From: Vibrio campbellii CAIM 519 = NBRC 15631 = ATCC 25920
Lineage (GTDB): Bacteria; Pseudomonadota; Gammaproteobacteria; Enterobacterales; Vibrionaceae
Direction of reading: 5' to 3'
Assembly: GCF_002163755.1 (NCBI RefSeq)
Contig: NZ_CP015864.1
Location: forward strand, 1-64,000
Length of the DNA stretch: 64,000 nt
Positions 42,732-52,064 of the stretch are shown here, piece by piece (the first letter of the stretch is position 1; every line of letters starts with the position of its first letter). Below the pieces are notes generated by a model, which searched no databases, was not told the origin of the DNA, and saw only the letters and a program-made list of their open reading frames with translations. Both the position numbers and the translations under genes were made by a program.

Positions 42732-45205
42732 TGAGCAAAACTTACACCATCAACGCAGGCGATACTCTACTTAAAATCGCGATTGAGCAAGACGTGGACT
42801 TCACAACATTGCTTGAACTGAACCCCCAATACCAATCGAACCCTGACTTTATCCGTATCGGCGAGGCGCTCACGCTACCAGACGACACTCCGGTAGAAGT
42901 CGTTGAGCCCGAGCACCCTGTAGAGCCAGTTTCAGATATGCGAGAGCTGGCTTCGGACAGCCCCTTATTCGCACCCCCTCTCTGTCAACCTATTGATGTT
43001 CAAGATGTTATCTTCTTAACTGGGGACAGCCCTTTTGAGTATTGGTTATTAGATGAGAAAGCTGCCAAAGAACTTGAACAAGAAAGTCAAAATACGGACC
43101 TTCTTTTGGATAACTACAAGACACTACTAGAATCGGCGCCAAAAGGAGACGAGATCACTCGTGAGTCGATGGAAGCGCATGCACGGAAAAAAGAAGCTTG
43201 GCTTGCCGATGCAAACTATGCCGGGATGTTTGCAACAGAAGAGGTTCAGAATAATCCAGCAAGCCGACGAGCGGCACAAATAAGAGAAAGCCAGCCCCAA
43301 GTAAACCTCAATTCAAAGCGAGCGAGTTCATCCAAGAAATCGCTAGAAGAGCGTAAAGCGTTTGTTGAAAAGTACCACAAGACAACTTTCTTTGCTGAAG
43401 GCTCGACAGAGGCGTTAAGACAGCAAGTCCTCAAAAGTATTCAAAGCGAGATTGATTACTATCAGGGCTTAGAAGATCAGGCGGAAAGCAAAAAAACAAA
43501 TGAGACAGTTACAAAGGTTAGTCTCAATGGCAACACTGTCAAAAAGGAACTCAAAACACGTAAAGTAAAAACGCACGTTGCTGAAGTCTATTCTGTTAAA
43601 CAAGGCCGCTACGTATATGTACGCTCACACTTTCATGAGCGTGAGGAAAAACGCTGGCAACGTTCATATACGCATACAAATGCGATGAAGGCTCTTGAGC
43701 AAAAAGATTACAAAGGCTTTGGTAACGCCGTTGCTAAAGACATTAAACAGACAGAAAATGATCTTAAAATTACCACGCAGTTAGCGCAGTGGAAGGCAGA
43801 GGGTAATAAATGGGTTGAGTGGAAAGCGACTCAGGAATTATTGCAGTATGAAGGCAATGCCATTTTTGCCGTTAGCGCAGAGGCGCAGCTTTTTCGCTGG
43901 GGAGCTCAAGCTACCGCAGCCAGTAACTTTGAGCCAACGAAAGGTAAAATTGACATCGGTGTTGGTGCTGATGCAAGTGTATCGCTTGTAGAAGCCAAAG
44001 CAGAAGCGAACCTGTTTCTACCTTATGAAAGTGGTTTTGCTGCTCGGCTAAGCTATCGCGATGCTAATGGAGAGGACGCAACTTATTCATTTGGTTGTTT
44101 TCGGTTCAATGGGTCGGTAGGCATTGGATGCTTTGTCGGAATAGCAGCAGAAGGCGGAGGGAGTGCAGGCAACGGAAATGAAAACGGTGAAAGTGTCGGT
44201 GTCCTTTTCACTCCTCGAATTAACATGGCGAAATCCCCAAAGGGACAGGTGGGATTCAAAGTTCAAGGGTTTGCCGGAGGCAAAGTGAGCGGTCAGCTAA
44301 CCGGAGCAATAGAGTGGCAAGCTCCAGAGGGTGACAACTCCCGCTCATTCAATGCGCTTGCTAAGGTGAGTTTGGCCGGAAATATTGGCGCGGGAGGTGG
44401 TTTTGGTGCGGACTTTCAACTCGCCCTCACTGGCGGCAAATTCTATTTAATGTGCTCAGGCCAGCTGGTCTGGGGCGTAGGCGGCGGCGGCGGTTTTGGC
44501 GTACTTATTGATGGCGAGAAACTGTGGGAGCTGACCCTAACTATTTTAAAAGCCTTGCAATACGTCGATTACCGTTATCTCTATAATATAAATGAAGACG
44601 CATACAAGCACTTGCTCAACTCAACGTTGGTCGCGTTTGCTAGAGACTTGGTTGTTGACCCCCCTCAGACACTTGAAAAAGCGTTACTTGCAGGTGAAAC
44701 TCAGATAGAAACTTGGAAGCAAGATTTTGAAGATTGTGTGGACCGTAAAAGAAAAGCAAATGCGTTAGCTACACGCATTCTCGATGAATCGACGTTATCA
44801 GGCGTACCATTTGAACAACTCCTACCGGAAGCAGTCGGTATTATGCTCGATCTATTAGTTGAAGAGTTTTTGTTTAGTTTCAATGAGCAGCAAGAAAGTG
44901 CGATATATAAGTTGTTGAGAAAGAGTGCCTACAGCTGGCACAAGTTTGAAGAGATTTTGCAATGTATGAACCCTGCGGGTCAGGCTGTTTTAGGTGATAA
45001 AGTGATGTTTGATAACCTTGCTCGCATCAACGCTATATTGGATAACACGCAACAACATGATTTTAACTTGTGGGTCTCTCAACTAGCAGAAAAAGGTAAG
45101 AGTGATGCGACCGGTCAGCCTTATACACCGCTTAGTGGTGATGCGCTTACACGCAAGAGAGACCAAATCGCAGCTCGTGCCGATGAGTCTTTACCGTATA
45201 GATAG
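42731..45205 (+). CDS. Putative type VI effector with N-terminal LysM domain
   Basis: 824 residues. The LysM domain (residues 4-50, YTINAGDTLLKIAIEQ, with PQYQSNPDFIRIGEALTLP) should bind peptidoglycan. A lysine-rich helical region (about 100-390) follows. A striking glycine-rich segment (about 410-605) comes next, with alternating hydrophobic residues and runs of Gly, and then a helical C-terminal domain with no family I know. No catalytic motif is visible, so membrane insertion is possible but speculative. Coupling to the DUF4123 gene makes it the cargo of this VgrG. The immunity gene is probably one of the convergent lipoproteins. Confidence 0.75.
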   Translation: MSKTYTINAGDTLLKIAIEQDVDFTTLLELNPQYQSNPDFIRIGEALTLPDDTPVEVVEPEHPVEPVSDMRELASDSPLFAPPLCQPIDVQDVIFLTGDSPFEYWLLDEKAAKELEQESQNTDLLLDNYKTLLESAPKGDEITRESMEAHARKKEAWLADANYAGMFATEEVQNNPASRRAAQIRESQPQVNLNSKRASSSKKSLEERKAFVEKYHKTTFFAEGSTEALRQQVLKSIQSEIDYYQGLEDQAESKKTNETVTKVSLNGNTVKKELKTRKVKTHVAEVYSVKQGRYVYVRSHFHEREEKRWQRSYTHTNAMKALEQKDYKGFGNAVAKDIKQTENDLKITTQLAQWKAEGNKWVEWKATQELLQYEGNAIFAVSAEAQLFRWGAQATAASNFEPTKGKIDIGVGADASVSLVEAKAEANLFLPYESGFAARLSYRDANGEDATYSFGCFRFNGSVGIGCFVGIAAEGGGSAGNGNENGESVGVLFTPRINMAKSPKGQVGFKVQGFAGGKVSGQLTGAIEWQAPEGDNSRSFNALAKVSLAGNIGAGGGFGADFQLALTGGKFYLMCSGQLVWGVGGGGGFGVLIDGEKLWELTLTILKALQYVDYRYLYNINEDAYKHLLNSTLVAFARDLVVDPPQTLEKALLAGETQIETWKQDFEDCVDRKRKANALATRILDESTLSGVPFEQLLPEAVGIMLDLLVEEFLFSFNEQQESAIYKLLRKSAYSWHKFEEILQCMNPAGQAVLGDKVMFDNLARINAILDNTQQHDFNLWVSQLAEKGKSDATGQPYTPLSGDALTRKRDQIAARADESLPYR

Positions 45206-45259
45206 TCGAGAACGAAAACAAGAGGCTAGGCTGCTATAGCCCAGCCCCTTACTGTTTAA

Positions 45260-46315
45260 TTACTTAGTTGGCATGGTTTGTTGAAGCGCGCAGCGAAAAC
45301 TCACCGACGGAAAATATCTCTCTTGAGTTGGAAGACTATGGATACGTGAAAAGACCATAGTCATTCCTCTTGCATCGCGAAGCACTTTTTCCGTGCCAGA
45401 GTCAGGGCCTTGCGGATTATGTTCCGGTGAATTCTGGTAATATGTTGGTGAGTACCAGTCATTGACCCATTCGCTTACCTGATTAGACATGCCTGCTATC
45501 CCTAACGGGTTTGGGGGATAGGAATCAACACTTTCGATATCTGTTGAGCTGTTGACTTCACTCTCTTTGTAATCCACGTTGCGACCCATTTCTGGATCGA
45601 AGTAATGAGAATTGTACATTTGACGGTAGCCAGTATTAGTCGCGAAATATACCTTTTCCCCGCGGCTTCTTGCCGCATATTCCCATTGTGCCTCCGTAGG
45701 TAAGTCAAACGGCAACGTACTGACATCGCTCAGCCATTGACAGTAATCTTTAGCTTCTTGCCAAGTCTTTGTTGCCGCTGCATTATTTTTGCGCTTTGTT
45801 ATTAATACTTCATAGCGTTTTGAGTCTCTTTCAACATGTGGCCCATTTTTAGACAAATCACGCGCAACAGGTAGGCCCGTAATTTGGCGCATCCACTCCA
45901 TATCAATAAAACGTGTCTCAAATTTTGCAATGGAGTACGAGTCCAATGTTACCTTGTGCAGGTTATAAGCCCCTGTTTCACCGCTGGATGGGTCACTCGA
46001 ACACTGCACGCCTGGAGACCAGTCAATACGGTTTGGTGTACGACTTGGTGGATCACAAGGAGCACCGAAATCGCCCATCTCAAAGCTCCCGCCTTCAACA
46101 AACACAAGTTCTTCAATAGCTCGAACTACGGTTTTTGCTGCTCTCAGCTTTTGCTCTTGAGTCGCCTCTGGGTAAAGCTTATTGATGTTCGACGTTATCG
46201 TATCGATTTGCTTTTGTGAGACGGTCTCGCTAGACACCTTAATTGCTGAACTTTCGCTGTTGCACGCAACCAATAAGGGAAGCACGCAAGCCATACCTAA
46301 CCATCTGTTTTTCAT
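45260..46315 (-). CDS. FGE/SUMF1-fold lipoprotein, copy 1 (candidate immunity protein)
   Basis: 351 residues. The lipobox LLVAC predicts an acylated periplasmic protein. After a helical N-terminal stretch, the formylglycine-generating-enzyme-like fold is clear: FVEGGSFEMGDFG, DLPTEAQWEYAARSRGEKV, NPLGIAGMSNQVSEWVNDWY and VSFRCALQQ. Catalytic competence is doubtful, because proteins of this fold are often binding modules. AAGGAATACC precedes the ATG. It is convergent with the effector gene and has a tandem paralogue upstream. Location and duplication suggest T6SS immunity. Confidence 0.8.
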   Translation of the reverse strand: MKNRWLGMACVLPLLVACNSESSAIKVSSETVSQKQIDTITSNINKLYPEATQEQKLRAAKTVVRAIEELVFVEGGSFEMGDFGAPCDPPSRTPNRIDWSPGVQCSSDPSSGETGAYNLHKVTLDSYSIAKFETRFIDMEWMRQITGLPVARDLSKNGPHVERDSKRYEVLITKRKNNAAATKTWQEAKDYCQWLSDVSTLPFDLPTEAQWEYAARSRGEKVYFATNTGYRQMYNSHYFDPEMGRNVDYKESEVNSSTDIESVDSYPPNPLGIAGMSNQVSEWVNDWYSPTYYQNSPEHNPQGPDSGTEKVLRDARGMTMVFSRIHSLPTQERYFPSVSFRCALQQTMPTK

Positions 46316-46519
46316 TTGGTATTCCTTTTACTTTGTGGGCATATTTTACGCAAAAATAAAAGGAGAAAACAGTTTCAAAGCGAATGTATAACTAGTTATA
46401 ACGACTTCGTTCCTGTTTTTGGGGGATGTATTGTCTAGAAGCTGCGATACTTTGTTTTGGTTAGGTGTTGCCGGAAGGAAGTCTGCCAAGCTGATGTGAG
46501 TCTGGAACGCTTTGGGACA

Positions 46520-47575
46520 TTACTTAGCTGGCGTGGTTTGCTGAAGCGCGCAACGAAAGCTCACCGATGCAAAGTATCCTTCTAATTCAGGAAGATCATG
46601 GATACGTGAAAAGACCATGGTCGTTCCCGCAGCATCACGACGTACTTTTTCTGTACCTGACTCAGGACCTTGCGGATTATGCTCTGGTGAAACAAGATAA
46701 TAATCTTTAGCATACCAATCATTAACCCACTCACTTATTTGGTTAGACATGCCCGCCACACCTAGGGTGTTAGGAGGGTACGCATCCACATCTTCGATAC
46801 GCTTAGCTGCATTCACCTCTTCATCGGTATAATCAATATAACGACCTGAGGCCGGATCAAAGTAATCGCCTCCTTGGAGTTGGGCATAGCCATTATTGGT
46901 GGCGAAGTACACCTTTTCTCCACGATTTCTGGCGGCATACTCCCATTGTGCCTCTGTGGGCAGATCAAATGGCAAGGCGCTGACATCACCTAACCACTGG
47001 CAGTAGTCTTTCGCTTCCTGCCACTGCTTTGCTGAAGCGGCAGCCTTTTGTCTATCTTCTAGCAAGAATTTATATTTAACAGAGTCTCGAGGGATGTGAG
47101 TGCGATCTCTAGAGTCATCTTCTGCCACTGGCAGCTTATTGATCCATCGCATCCACTCCATATCGACAAAACGCGTTTCAAGTTTTGCAATAGAATACGA
47201 GTCTAAGGTTACCTTATTTAGATTATAAGCCCCTGTTTCACCGCTGGATGGGTTACTCAAACATTGTACATCCGGTGACCAATCCATACGATTTGGTGTA
47301 CGACTTGGTGGATCACAAGGAGCACCGAAATCGCCCATCTCAAAGCTCCCGCCTTCAACAAACACAAGTTCTTCAATAGCTCGAACTACGGTTTTGGCTG
47401 CTCTCAGCTTTTGCTCTGGAGTTGCCTCTGGATAAAGCTTATTGATGTTCGACACAATCGTATCGATTTGCTGTTGAGAGACGGTCTCGCTAGACACTGG
47501 GATTGCCGAACTTTCGCTATCACATGCAACCAATAAAGGAAGCACGCAAGCCATACCTAACCATCTGTTTTTCAT
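46520..47575 (-). CDS. FGE/SUMF1-fold lipoprotein, copy 2 (candidate immunity protein)
   Basis: 351 residues, the same length as copy 1 and nearly identical at both ends (MKNRWLGMACVLPLLVAC; SFRCALQQT). The two diverge in the middle, for example MRWINKLPVAEDDS against MRQITGLPVARDLS, and around the YFDP segment. The 5' flank, with ribosome-binding site and about 100 bases of upstream DNA, is duplicated as well, so both copies keep the same promoter. Divergence focused in one central patch fits specialisation for different effector variants. Not cotranscribed with rhlE, which has its own terminator. Confidence 0.8.
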   Translation of the reverse strand: MKNRWLGMACVLPLLVACDSESSAIPVSSETVSQQQIDTIVSNINKLYPEATPEQKLRAAKTVVRAIEELVFVEGGSFEMGDFGAPCDPPSRTPNRMDWSPDVQCLSNPSSGETGAYNLNKVTLDSYSIAKLETRFVDMEWMRWINKLPVAEDDSRDRTHIPRDSVKYKFLLEDRQKAAASAKQWQEAKDYCQWLGDVSALPFDLPTEAQWEYAARNRGEKVYFATNNGYAQLQGGDYFDPASGRYIDYTDEEVNAAKRIEDVDAYPPNTLGVAGMSNQISEWVNDWYAKDYYLVSPEHNPQGPESGTEKVRRDAAGTTMVFSRIHDLPELEGYFASVSFRCALQQTTPAK

Positions 47576-47706
47576 TTGGTATTCCTTTTACGTTATGCGC
47601 ATATTTTACGCAAAAATAAAAGGAGAGAACATTTTCAAAGCGACTGTATAACTAGTTATAACGTCGGTGTTCCTGTTTTTTGGCGAGGAGATTCCAAACG
47701 CGCTGG

Positions 47707-47742
47707 ATAAAACAAAGCCGCTGAGATTATCAGCGGCTTTGT
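47707..47742 (-). terminator. Rho-independent terminator of rhlE
   Basis: A perfect 13-pair stem ACAAAGCCGCTGA/TCAGCGGCTTTGT (47712-47724 with 47730-47742) is followed by TTTT on the minus strand. Confidence 0.85.
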
Positions 47743-47762
47743 CGTTTTAATTCGGTATCTAA

Positions 47763-49328
47763 TTACTTAGCAGCTTGCGGACGTGGCTTGCGACGTTGTC
47801 CTGATGGCTTACCGTTTGAAGGCTTTGCGCCTGCTGGTTTGCCGCTGTTAGGCTTGCGATTACCTGATGGTTTGCCACCGTTACCGTTTTTATTTGCGCC
47901 CGGTTTGTTCGCTCCAGACTGGTTGCTATTCGGCTTGTTACCGCTTGGCTTGCCGTTTGAGCGAGCTTGGCCGTCACGGTTGCCTTTTGGCTTACCAGCG
48001 CCGCCTTTGCCTGATTTGTTTTCGCCCTTGCCATTTTTGTTGTCACTGTTGAAACGACGCTTTGGTTTGTTGTTACCGTCGCTGTTTTTCTTTTCAGCTG
48101 TTTGACCGTTTTCACCTTCTGCTTTTGGCTTCTTAGGCTTTTTCGGTTTCTTTGGCTTGATAGGGCGAGTATCAAGCTTCGACTCTGGCAATACGTTCGT
48201 TGGTGCGTAGCCTTCCAGTTCTTTACGAGGAAGCAGCTGTTGAATCAAACGTTCAATCGCAAACAGCTCTGATGCTTCAAGTGCGCACACTAGAGAAATC
48301 GCTTTACCCACTTCACCAGCACGACCAGTACGACCGATACGGTGAACGTAGTCTTCTGCCACTTTTGGCAGCTCAAAGTTAACCACTTGAGGAAGCTGAG
48401 GAATATCGATACCGCGTGCAGCAATGTCTGTTGCAACTAATACACGAACTTCGCCAGATTTAAAGTCAGCCAGTGCTTTAGTACGTGCGCCTTGGCTCTT
48501 GTTACCGTGAATCGCCGCTGCCGTGATCTTTTGGTCGATTAGGAACTTGGCTAAGCGGTTCGCGCCATGCTTGGTTTTGGTAAACACCAATACTTGTTTC
48601 CAGTCACCGTCTTTGATCAGTTTGACCAGCATTGGCGCTTTCTTCTTCACGTCTGCTGGGTAGATGCATTGTTCTACAGTGCGTGCTGTTGAGTTTGCAG
48701 GGTTTACTGAAATCTCAACCGGGTTGTTAACCAAACCTTTTGCAAGGTCGCGGATCTCGTTTGAGAACGTTGCTGAGAACAATAGGTTCTGGCGCTGTTT
48801 TGGAAGCAACTCTAGAATCTTACGAATGTCACGGATGAAGCCCATATCTAGCATGCGGTCTGCTTCGTCCAGTACTAGCATTTCTAGTTGGTCGAACTTC
48901 ACTGCGTTTTGGTTGTATAGGTCCATTAGACGACCTGGTGTTGCAACCAATACGTCCGCACCTTTACGTAGGCGAAGCATTTGTGGGTTGATCTTCACAC
49001 CACCAAATACCACTGCGCTTGTTAGAGGTAGGTGGCGGCTGTACATGAATACATTTTCTTGTACCTGCGCAGCAAGCTCACGTGTTGGGGTTAGCACCAA
49101 TGCGCGGATGTGGTTGCTGCGTACACGTGGTCCGTTCGACAGACGTTCAAGAATCGGAAGCGTAAAGCCTGCCGTTTTACCTGTACCAGTCTGTGCTGCT
49201 GCCATTACGTCTTTCCCTTCCAATACCGCAGGAATTGCTTGTGCCTGAATTGGCGAAGGGGTGTCGTAGCCTTTTTCCTGAATAGCTTTAAGGATTGGAG
49301 CAGATAGACCTAACGAGGTAAAACCCAT
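47763..49328 (-). CDS. rhlE: DEAD-box RNA helicase RhlE
   Basis: 521 residues from the ATG at 49328 (an ATG five codons earlier is possible). The helicase core has all motifs: AQTGTGKTAGF, PTRELA, VLDEADRMLDMGF, SAT, and HRIGRTGRAG. The N-terminal FTSLGLSAPILKAI matches RhlE. A long basic tail of about 140 residues rich in Lys, Asn, Gly and Pro (repeats such as GNGGKPSGN) should bind RNA without order. It works in RNA remodelling and ribosome or decay processes. Confidence 0.93.
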   Translation of the reverse strand: MGFTSLGLSAPILKAIQEKGYDTPSPIQAQAIPAVLEGKDVMAAAQTGTGKTAGFTLPILERLSNGPRVRSNHIRALVLTPTRELAAQVQENVFMYSRHLPLTSAVVFGGVKINPQMLRLRKGADVLVATPGRLMDLYNQNAVKFDQLEMLVLDEADRMLDMGFIRDIRKILELLPKQRQNLLFSATFSNEIRDLAKGLVNNPVEISVNPANSTARTVEQCIYPADVKKKAPMLVKLIKDGDWKQVLVFTKTKHGANRLAKFLIDQKITAAAIHGNKSQGARTKALADFKSGEVRVLVATDIAARGIDIPQLPQVVNFELPKVAEDYVHRIGRTGRAGEVGKAISLVCALEASELFAIERLIQQLLPRKELEGYAPTNVLPESKLDTRPIKPKKPKKPKKPKAEGENGQTAEKKNSDGNNKPKRRFNSDNKNGKGENKSGKGGAGKPKGNRDGQARSNGKPSGNKPNSNQSGANKPGANKNGNGGKPSGNRKPNSGKPAGAKPSNGKPSGQRRKPRPQAAK

Positions 49329-49591
49329 ATGTATGATTCTCAATTGTCGAGTTGGATAAAAAGTCGTCGATTTTATGTTCGACGCGAAAAGTGCGACATT
49401 CTGAGGCTTTTAGGCGTTGGCTTCAACTATTTCCGTCATGGATAAATATTTGAGCTAGATCTCATTTTCAAATTGCTCAACGGAGGCAGGGCTCGGCACG
49501 CCGCTTTTTCATTCAAAAAGAGGAGGGAGCTTTGGTGATGTGCTCTGTATATTTGTCTTTTATATCAGCATTATCCGTATTTATTAGACCT

Positions 49592-52021
49592 TCAATAGAA
49601 GTCGGAAACTTGGTAGTTAAGTCCGCTTATCCAAAACTCATTGTCGAGATGCGCTTGCATCATTCTTTTTTGTTGGCCGTTTTCTAAAGTAATGAGATAG
49701 AGCCCAGACGTTAGCCCCTCCACCATATAAAAGCCATCCTCCTCAATCTTGCTTGAGAACTCCATATCATTGGCTATGTGTTTAAAGTGCAGGTAGCTGT
49801 TGCTTTCGAGTTGGCCTTCTATCACGCCATCAACGCCAAAAGAGGCGATCAAAACCACGGATATCTGTGTGATCCCTGCTTGGCGCGTATTTACGAGAAT
49901 GGGGTTGTGCTGCGTGGTTAAGTTAAGGTCGAGTGCACTTTCATCAACATAGATGGAGAGATTATCGTGGGCAGGAACTTGGTGAAAAACAAACTCGCCG
50001 TTTTCATCGCTCATGGCGAACTGATCGAGCACGCGCAAACTCACATTCGGGATTGCGTTGCCTTGTTGATCGACGACGGTACCAACGAGTTTTGCGAAAC
50101 TGTATTTGCTCCAATCTAATAGCTCGGCAATGTTTTCATCGAAATGGCTGCGAACCGCGGCTTCCGTCGTAAGCTCGACACCGTAATGTTCATGATTGCC
50201 AAACAGTTTGATTTTGAAGTTTGAGTTCACCCGAGCTTCGACCGTTGCGGACAATTCGAGATCAGTATTGTTATAGCTGGCAGACAGGTTCGACATAACT
50301 TCCTCGAAGTACTGCCCGTGGTTGAGCCAGCAATCGGTACAAATATTTCGTAATGAAGCTTCAGTCTGATCGAGAGAGCCGGATTTATCCCATGCCCCTT
50401 TCACACGCCATGAGGTATCTGAAAAGCCATTTTTGGCGAGTTCGATAGTGTGTAAGAATTCGTCGACATTCTCTTTCTTATCGTGGGTGTAATTAGATTC
50501 ATAGCGGAGAAAAAGATTACGAGCGACTTTCATACTGACTTGAGGCGAGATTTTATAGCCACCGTCTTCATGCCTTAGATCCAGATAGGCATTATAGTAA
50601 GCGCCTGAATAGCTGTATTTTAAGGCGTCGTACAAGTCGGAATTCCGTGTGAAATTCGCAGACTTGTTGAGCTCCAAGCTTAACGATTGGGCGCGGCCAA
50701 ACTGCATATCTAGCTCAATAGGGAAGCGCTGTAATTCAGGAATCCAACCCACTTGCATTGCCAACCAGTGGCTCGGAAGATATCGTGTTTGGAAAGCCAG
50801 CAGCGTGTCGTGATCCGCGATCAACGCGGTGGTTCCAAAGGTTAGATAGTCATCTATGCCATACTCGATGATACCCGCTCCAACTTTGGCGCCTTCAAAG
50901 TCGACGATGGCATCTACTCCCCACTTTCCTTTCGGAAGGAAACCGCCATCCAAGCCTGCGATAACGACTTCCTCTTGCTGCCAAACGCCTTTCGCCAAGT
51001 AATAGCGAAACGTGAGTGTGTCACCTGGCGCGATATTGTTTTCTTCGATGACAAAGCGCCCAAAATCATCAGAGCGATAGGAGCTTTGATAAATCCCGTT
51101 GACCAACACATCGATGTTGATGTTTGGCTGCGTTGTTCGTTCAAGTTGCAGATCGCCAAATTTAGGTGTTGTTTCATGATTGGTGTAGTGAACCCCATTT
51201 TCTAGAATCACAGGGTTGGAGTAGAGGCCGCCATCTAGTAACACATGCCCGAGTTCAACTTGATTACTATTGTTTGGTGGGGCGAGCGTGAAGTTGTAGT
51301 AAGCCACAGGTTGATCTTCCCGTGAGTCAATAGACAGCTGACCTATCCAGTTCTCAGTGCTCATCAGCGAGTCAGAGAGAAGGTATCCTCCTTCTTTGTT
51401 ATCGCTCTCATATGACGCGGTTGCGGAAAGGCGTGTGGAGAACCCCAACGTTGATAGCGGCCTGACCACAGGTTGTCTTGCTAGCTTTTCAAGTTGTTTG
51501 GCTTTTTCGCGAGAGTCGCGTTTTAACTTTTGAATTTCCTCTTCCAGCTCTGAGGGAGACTTATAGCCCTTGTCGATGATGAGTTGATAGTCTTCGATGT
51601 ACCATCGAGCTTTAACGGGTAAGCAATCGTTCAGGCTACGCCAGTGGATGAGCCATTCCTGTTCATAATTGAGGACCTGAATGGGCTGTTGTGGCGAGTT
51701 AGACCGGTAACACACACTGTGGGCTAGGTCGATAATGAAGGCCGGAGTCTCTCGTGCCATGTCCTGTGGCAAGTGAATTTCACATCGCTGTTGAACACAA
51801 TCTCCATGCATTTCTAATAAGTAAGCAATACTGCTCTCGATAGGCAGGTAGGGTTCCTCCTCATCGTCCATCATGACACGATAAAAACTGTCTCCTACAT
51901 TGCCTAACCGAACTTCAATGTGCGCAGGATACAAGGATAACTGCGATGGTTCGTTGGCGAATAATGGAAAAGAGAGGGCGAAGAGCATCGACAAACACAG
52001 CCCAATGTAACGTAGTCTCAT
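49592..52021 (-). CDS. Outer-membrane usher of a DUF4402 chaperone-usher pilus
   Basis: 809 residues with a signal peptide (ending PLFANEP). A short N-terminal domain and a coiled coil (SELEEEIQKLKRDSREKAKQ) precede a long beta-rich barrel region (about 190-630). An Ig-like carboxypeptidase-regulatory fold follows near 645-710 (LVGTVVDQQGNAIPNVSLRV, MSDENGEFVFHQV). Segments such as PNINIDVLVNGIYQSSYRSD and FGRFVIEENNIAPGDTLTF are usher-like plug motifs. It differs from classical PapC ushers and fits the alternative/archaic type. Last gene of the four-gene pilus run, 43 bases after the chaperone. Confidence 0.75.
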   Translation of the reverse strand: MRLRYIGLCLSMLFALSFPLFANEPSQLSLYPAHIEVRLGNVGDSFYRVMMDDEEEPYLPIESSIAYLLEMHGDCVQQRCEIHLPQDMARETPAFIIDLAHSVCYRSNSPQQPIQVLNYEQEWLIHWRSLNDCLPVKARWYIEDYQLIIDKGYKSPSELEEEIQKLKRDSREKAKQLEKLARQPVVRPLSTLGFSTRLSATASYESDNKEGGYLLSDSLMSTENWIGQLSIDSREDQPVAYYNFTLAPPNNSNQVELGHVLLDGGLYSNPVILENGVHYTNHETTPKFGDLQLERTTQPNINIDVLVNGIYQSSYRSDDFGRFVIEENNIAPGDTLTFRYYLAKGVWQQEEVVIAGLDGGFLPKGKWGVDAIVDFEGAKVGAGIIEYGIDDYLTFGTTALIADHDTLLAFQTRYLPSHWLAMQVGWIPELQRFPIELDMQFGRAQSLSLELNKSANFTRNSDLYDALKYSYSGAYYNAYLDLRHEDGGYKISPQVSMKVARNLFLRYESNYTHDKKENVDEFLHTIELAKNGFSDTSWRVKGAWDKSGSLDQTEASLRNICTDCWLNHGQYFEEVMSNLSASYNNTDLELSATVEARVNSNFKIKLFGNHEHYGVELTTEAAVRSHFDENIAELLDWSKYSFAKLVGTVVDQQGNAIPNVSLRVLDQFAMSDENGEFVFHQVPAHDNLSIYVDESALDLNLTTQHNPILVNTRQAGITQISVVLIASFGVDGVIEGQLESNSYLHFKHIANDMEFSSKIEEDGFYMVEGLTSGLYLITLENGQQKRMMQAHLDNEFWISGLNYQVSDFY

Positions 52022-52064
52022 TCTGGTTAGATTGGGCTCGGTGCGTGAATCGATGTAAGGTAGA

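Larger units (their letters stand above)
45260..47690 (-). repeat. Tandem duplication of a lipoprotein gene with its promoter region
   Basis: Two direct units, about 45260-46430 and 46520-47690, share coding ends and upstream sequence (CATATTTTACGCAAAAATAA and TATAACTAGTTATAACG are found in both). Period about 1260 bases. Confidence 0.85.

Noticed and set aside
47707..47742. Possible attachment site or mobile-element end at the 13-bp inverted repeat
   Set aside because: Position just after the rhlE stop and the T-run identify it as an ordinary terminator.
47788..48105. Proline/leucine-rich open frame antisense to rhlE
   Set aside because: It is the reverse image of the Lys/Gly/Pro-rich RhlE tail; such tails commonly create long antisense frames.
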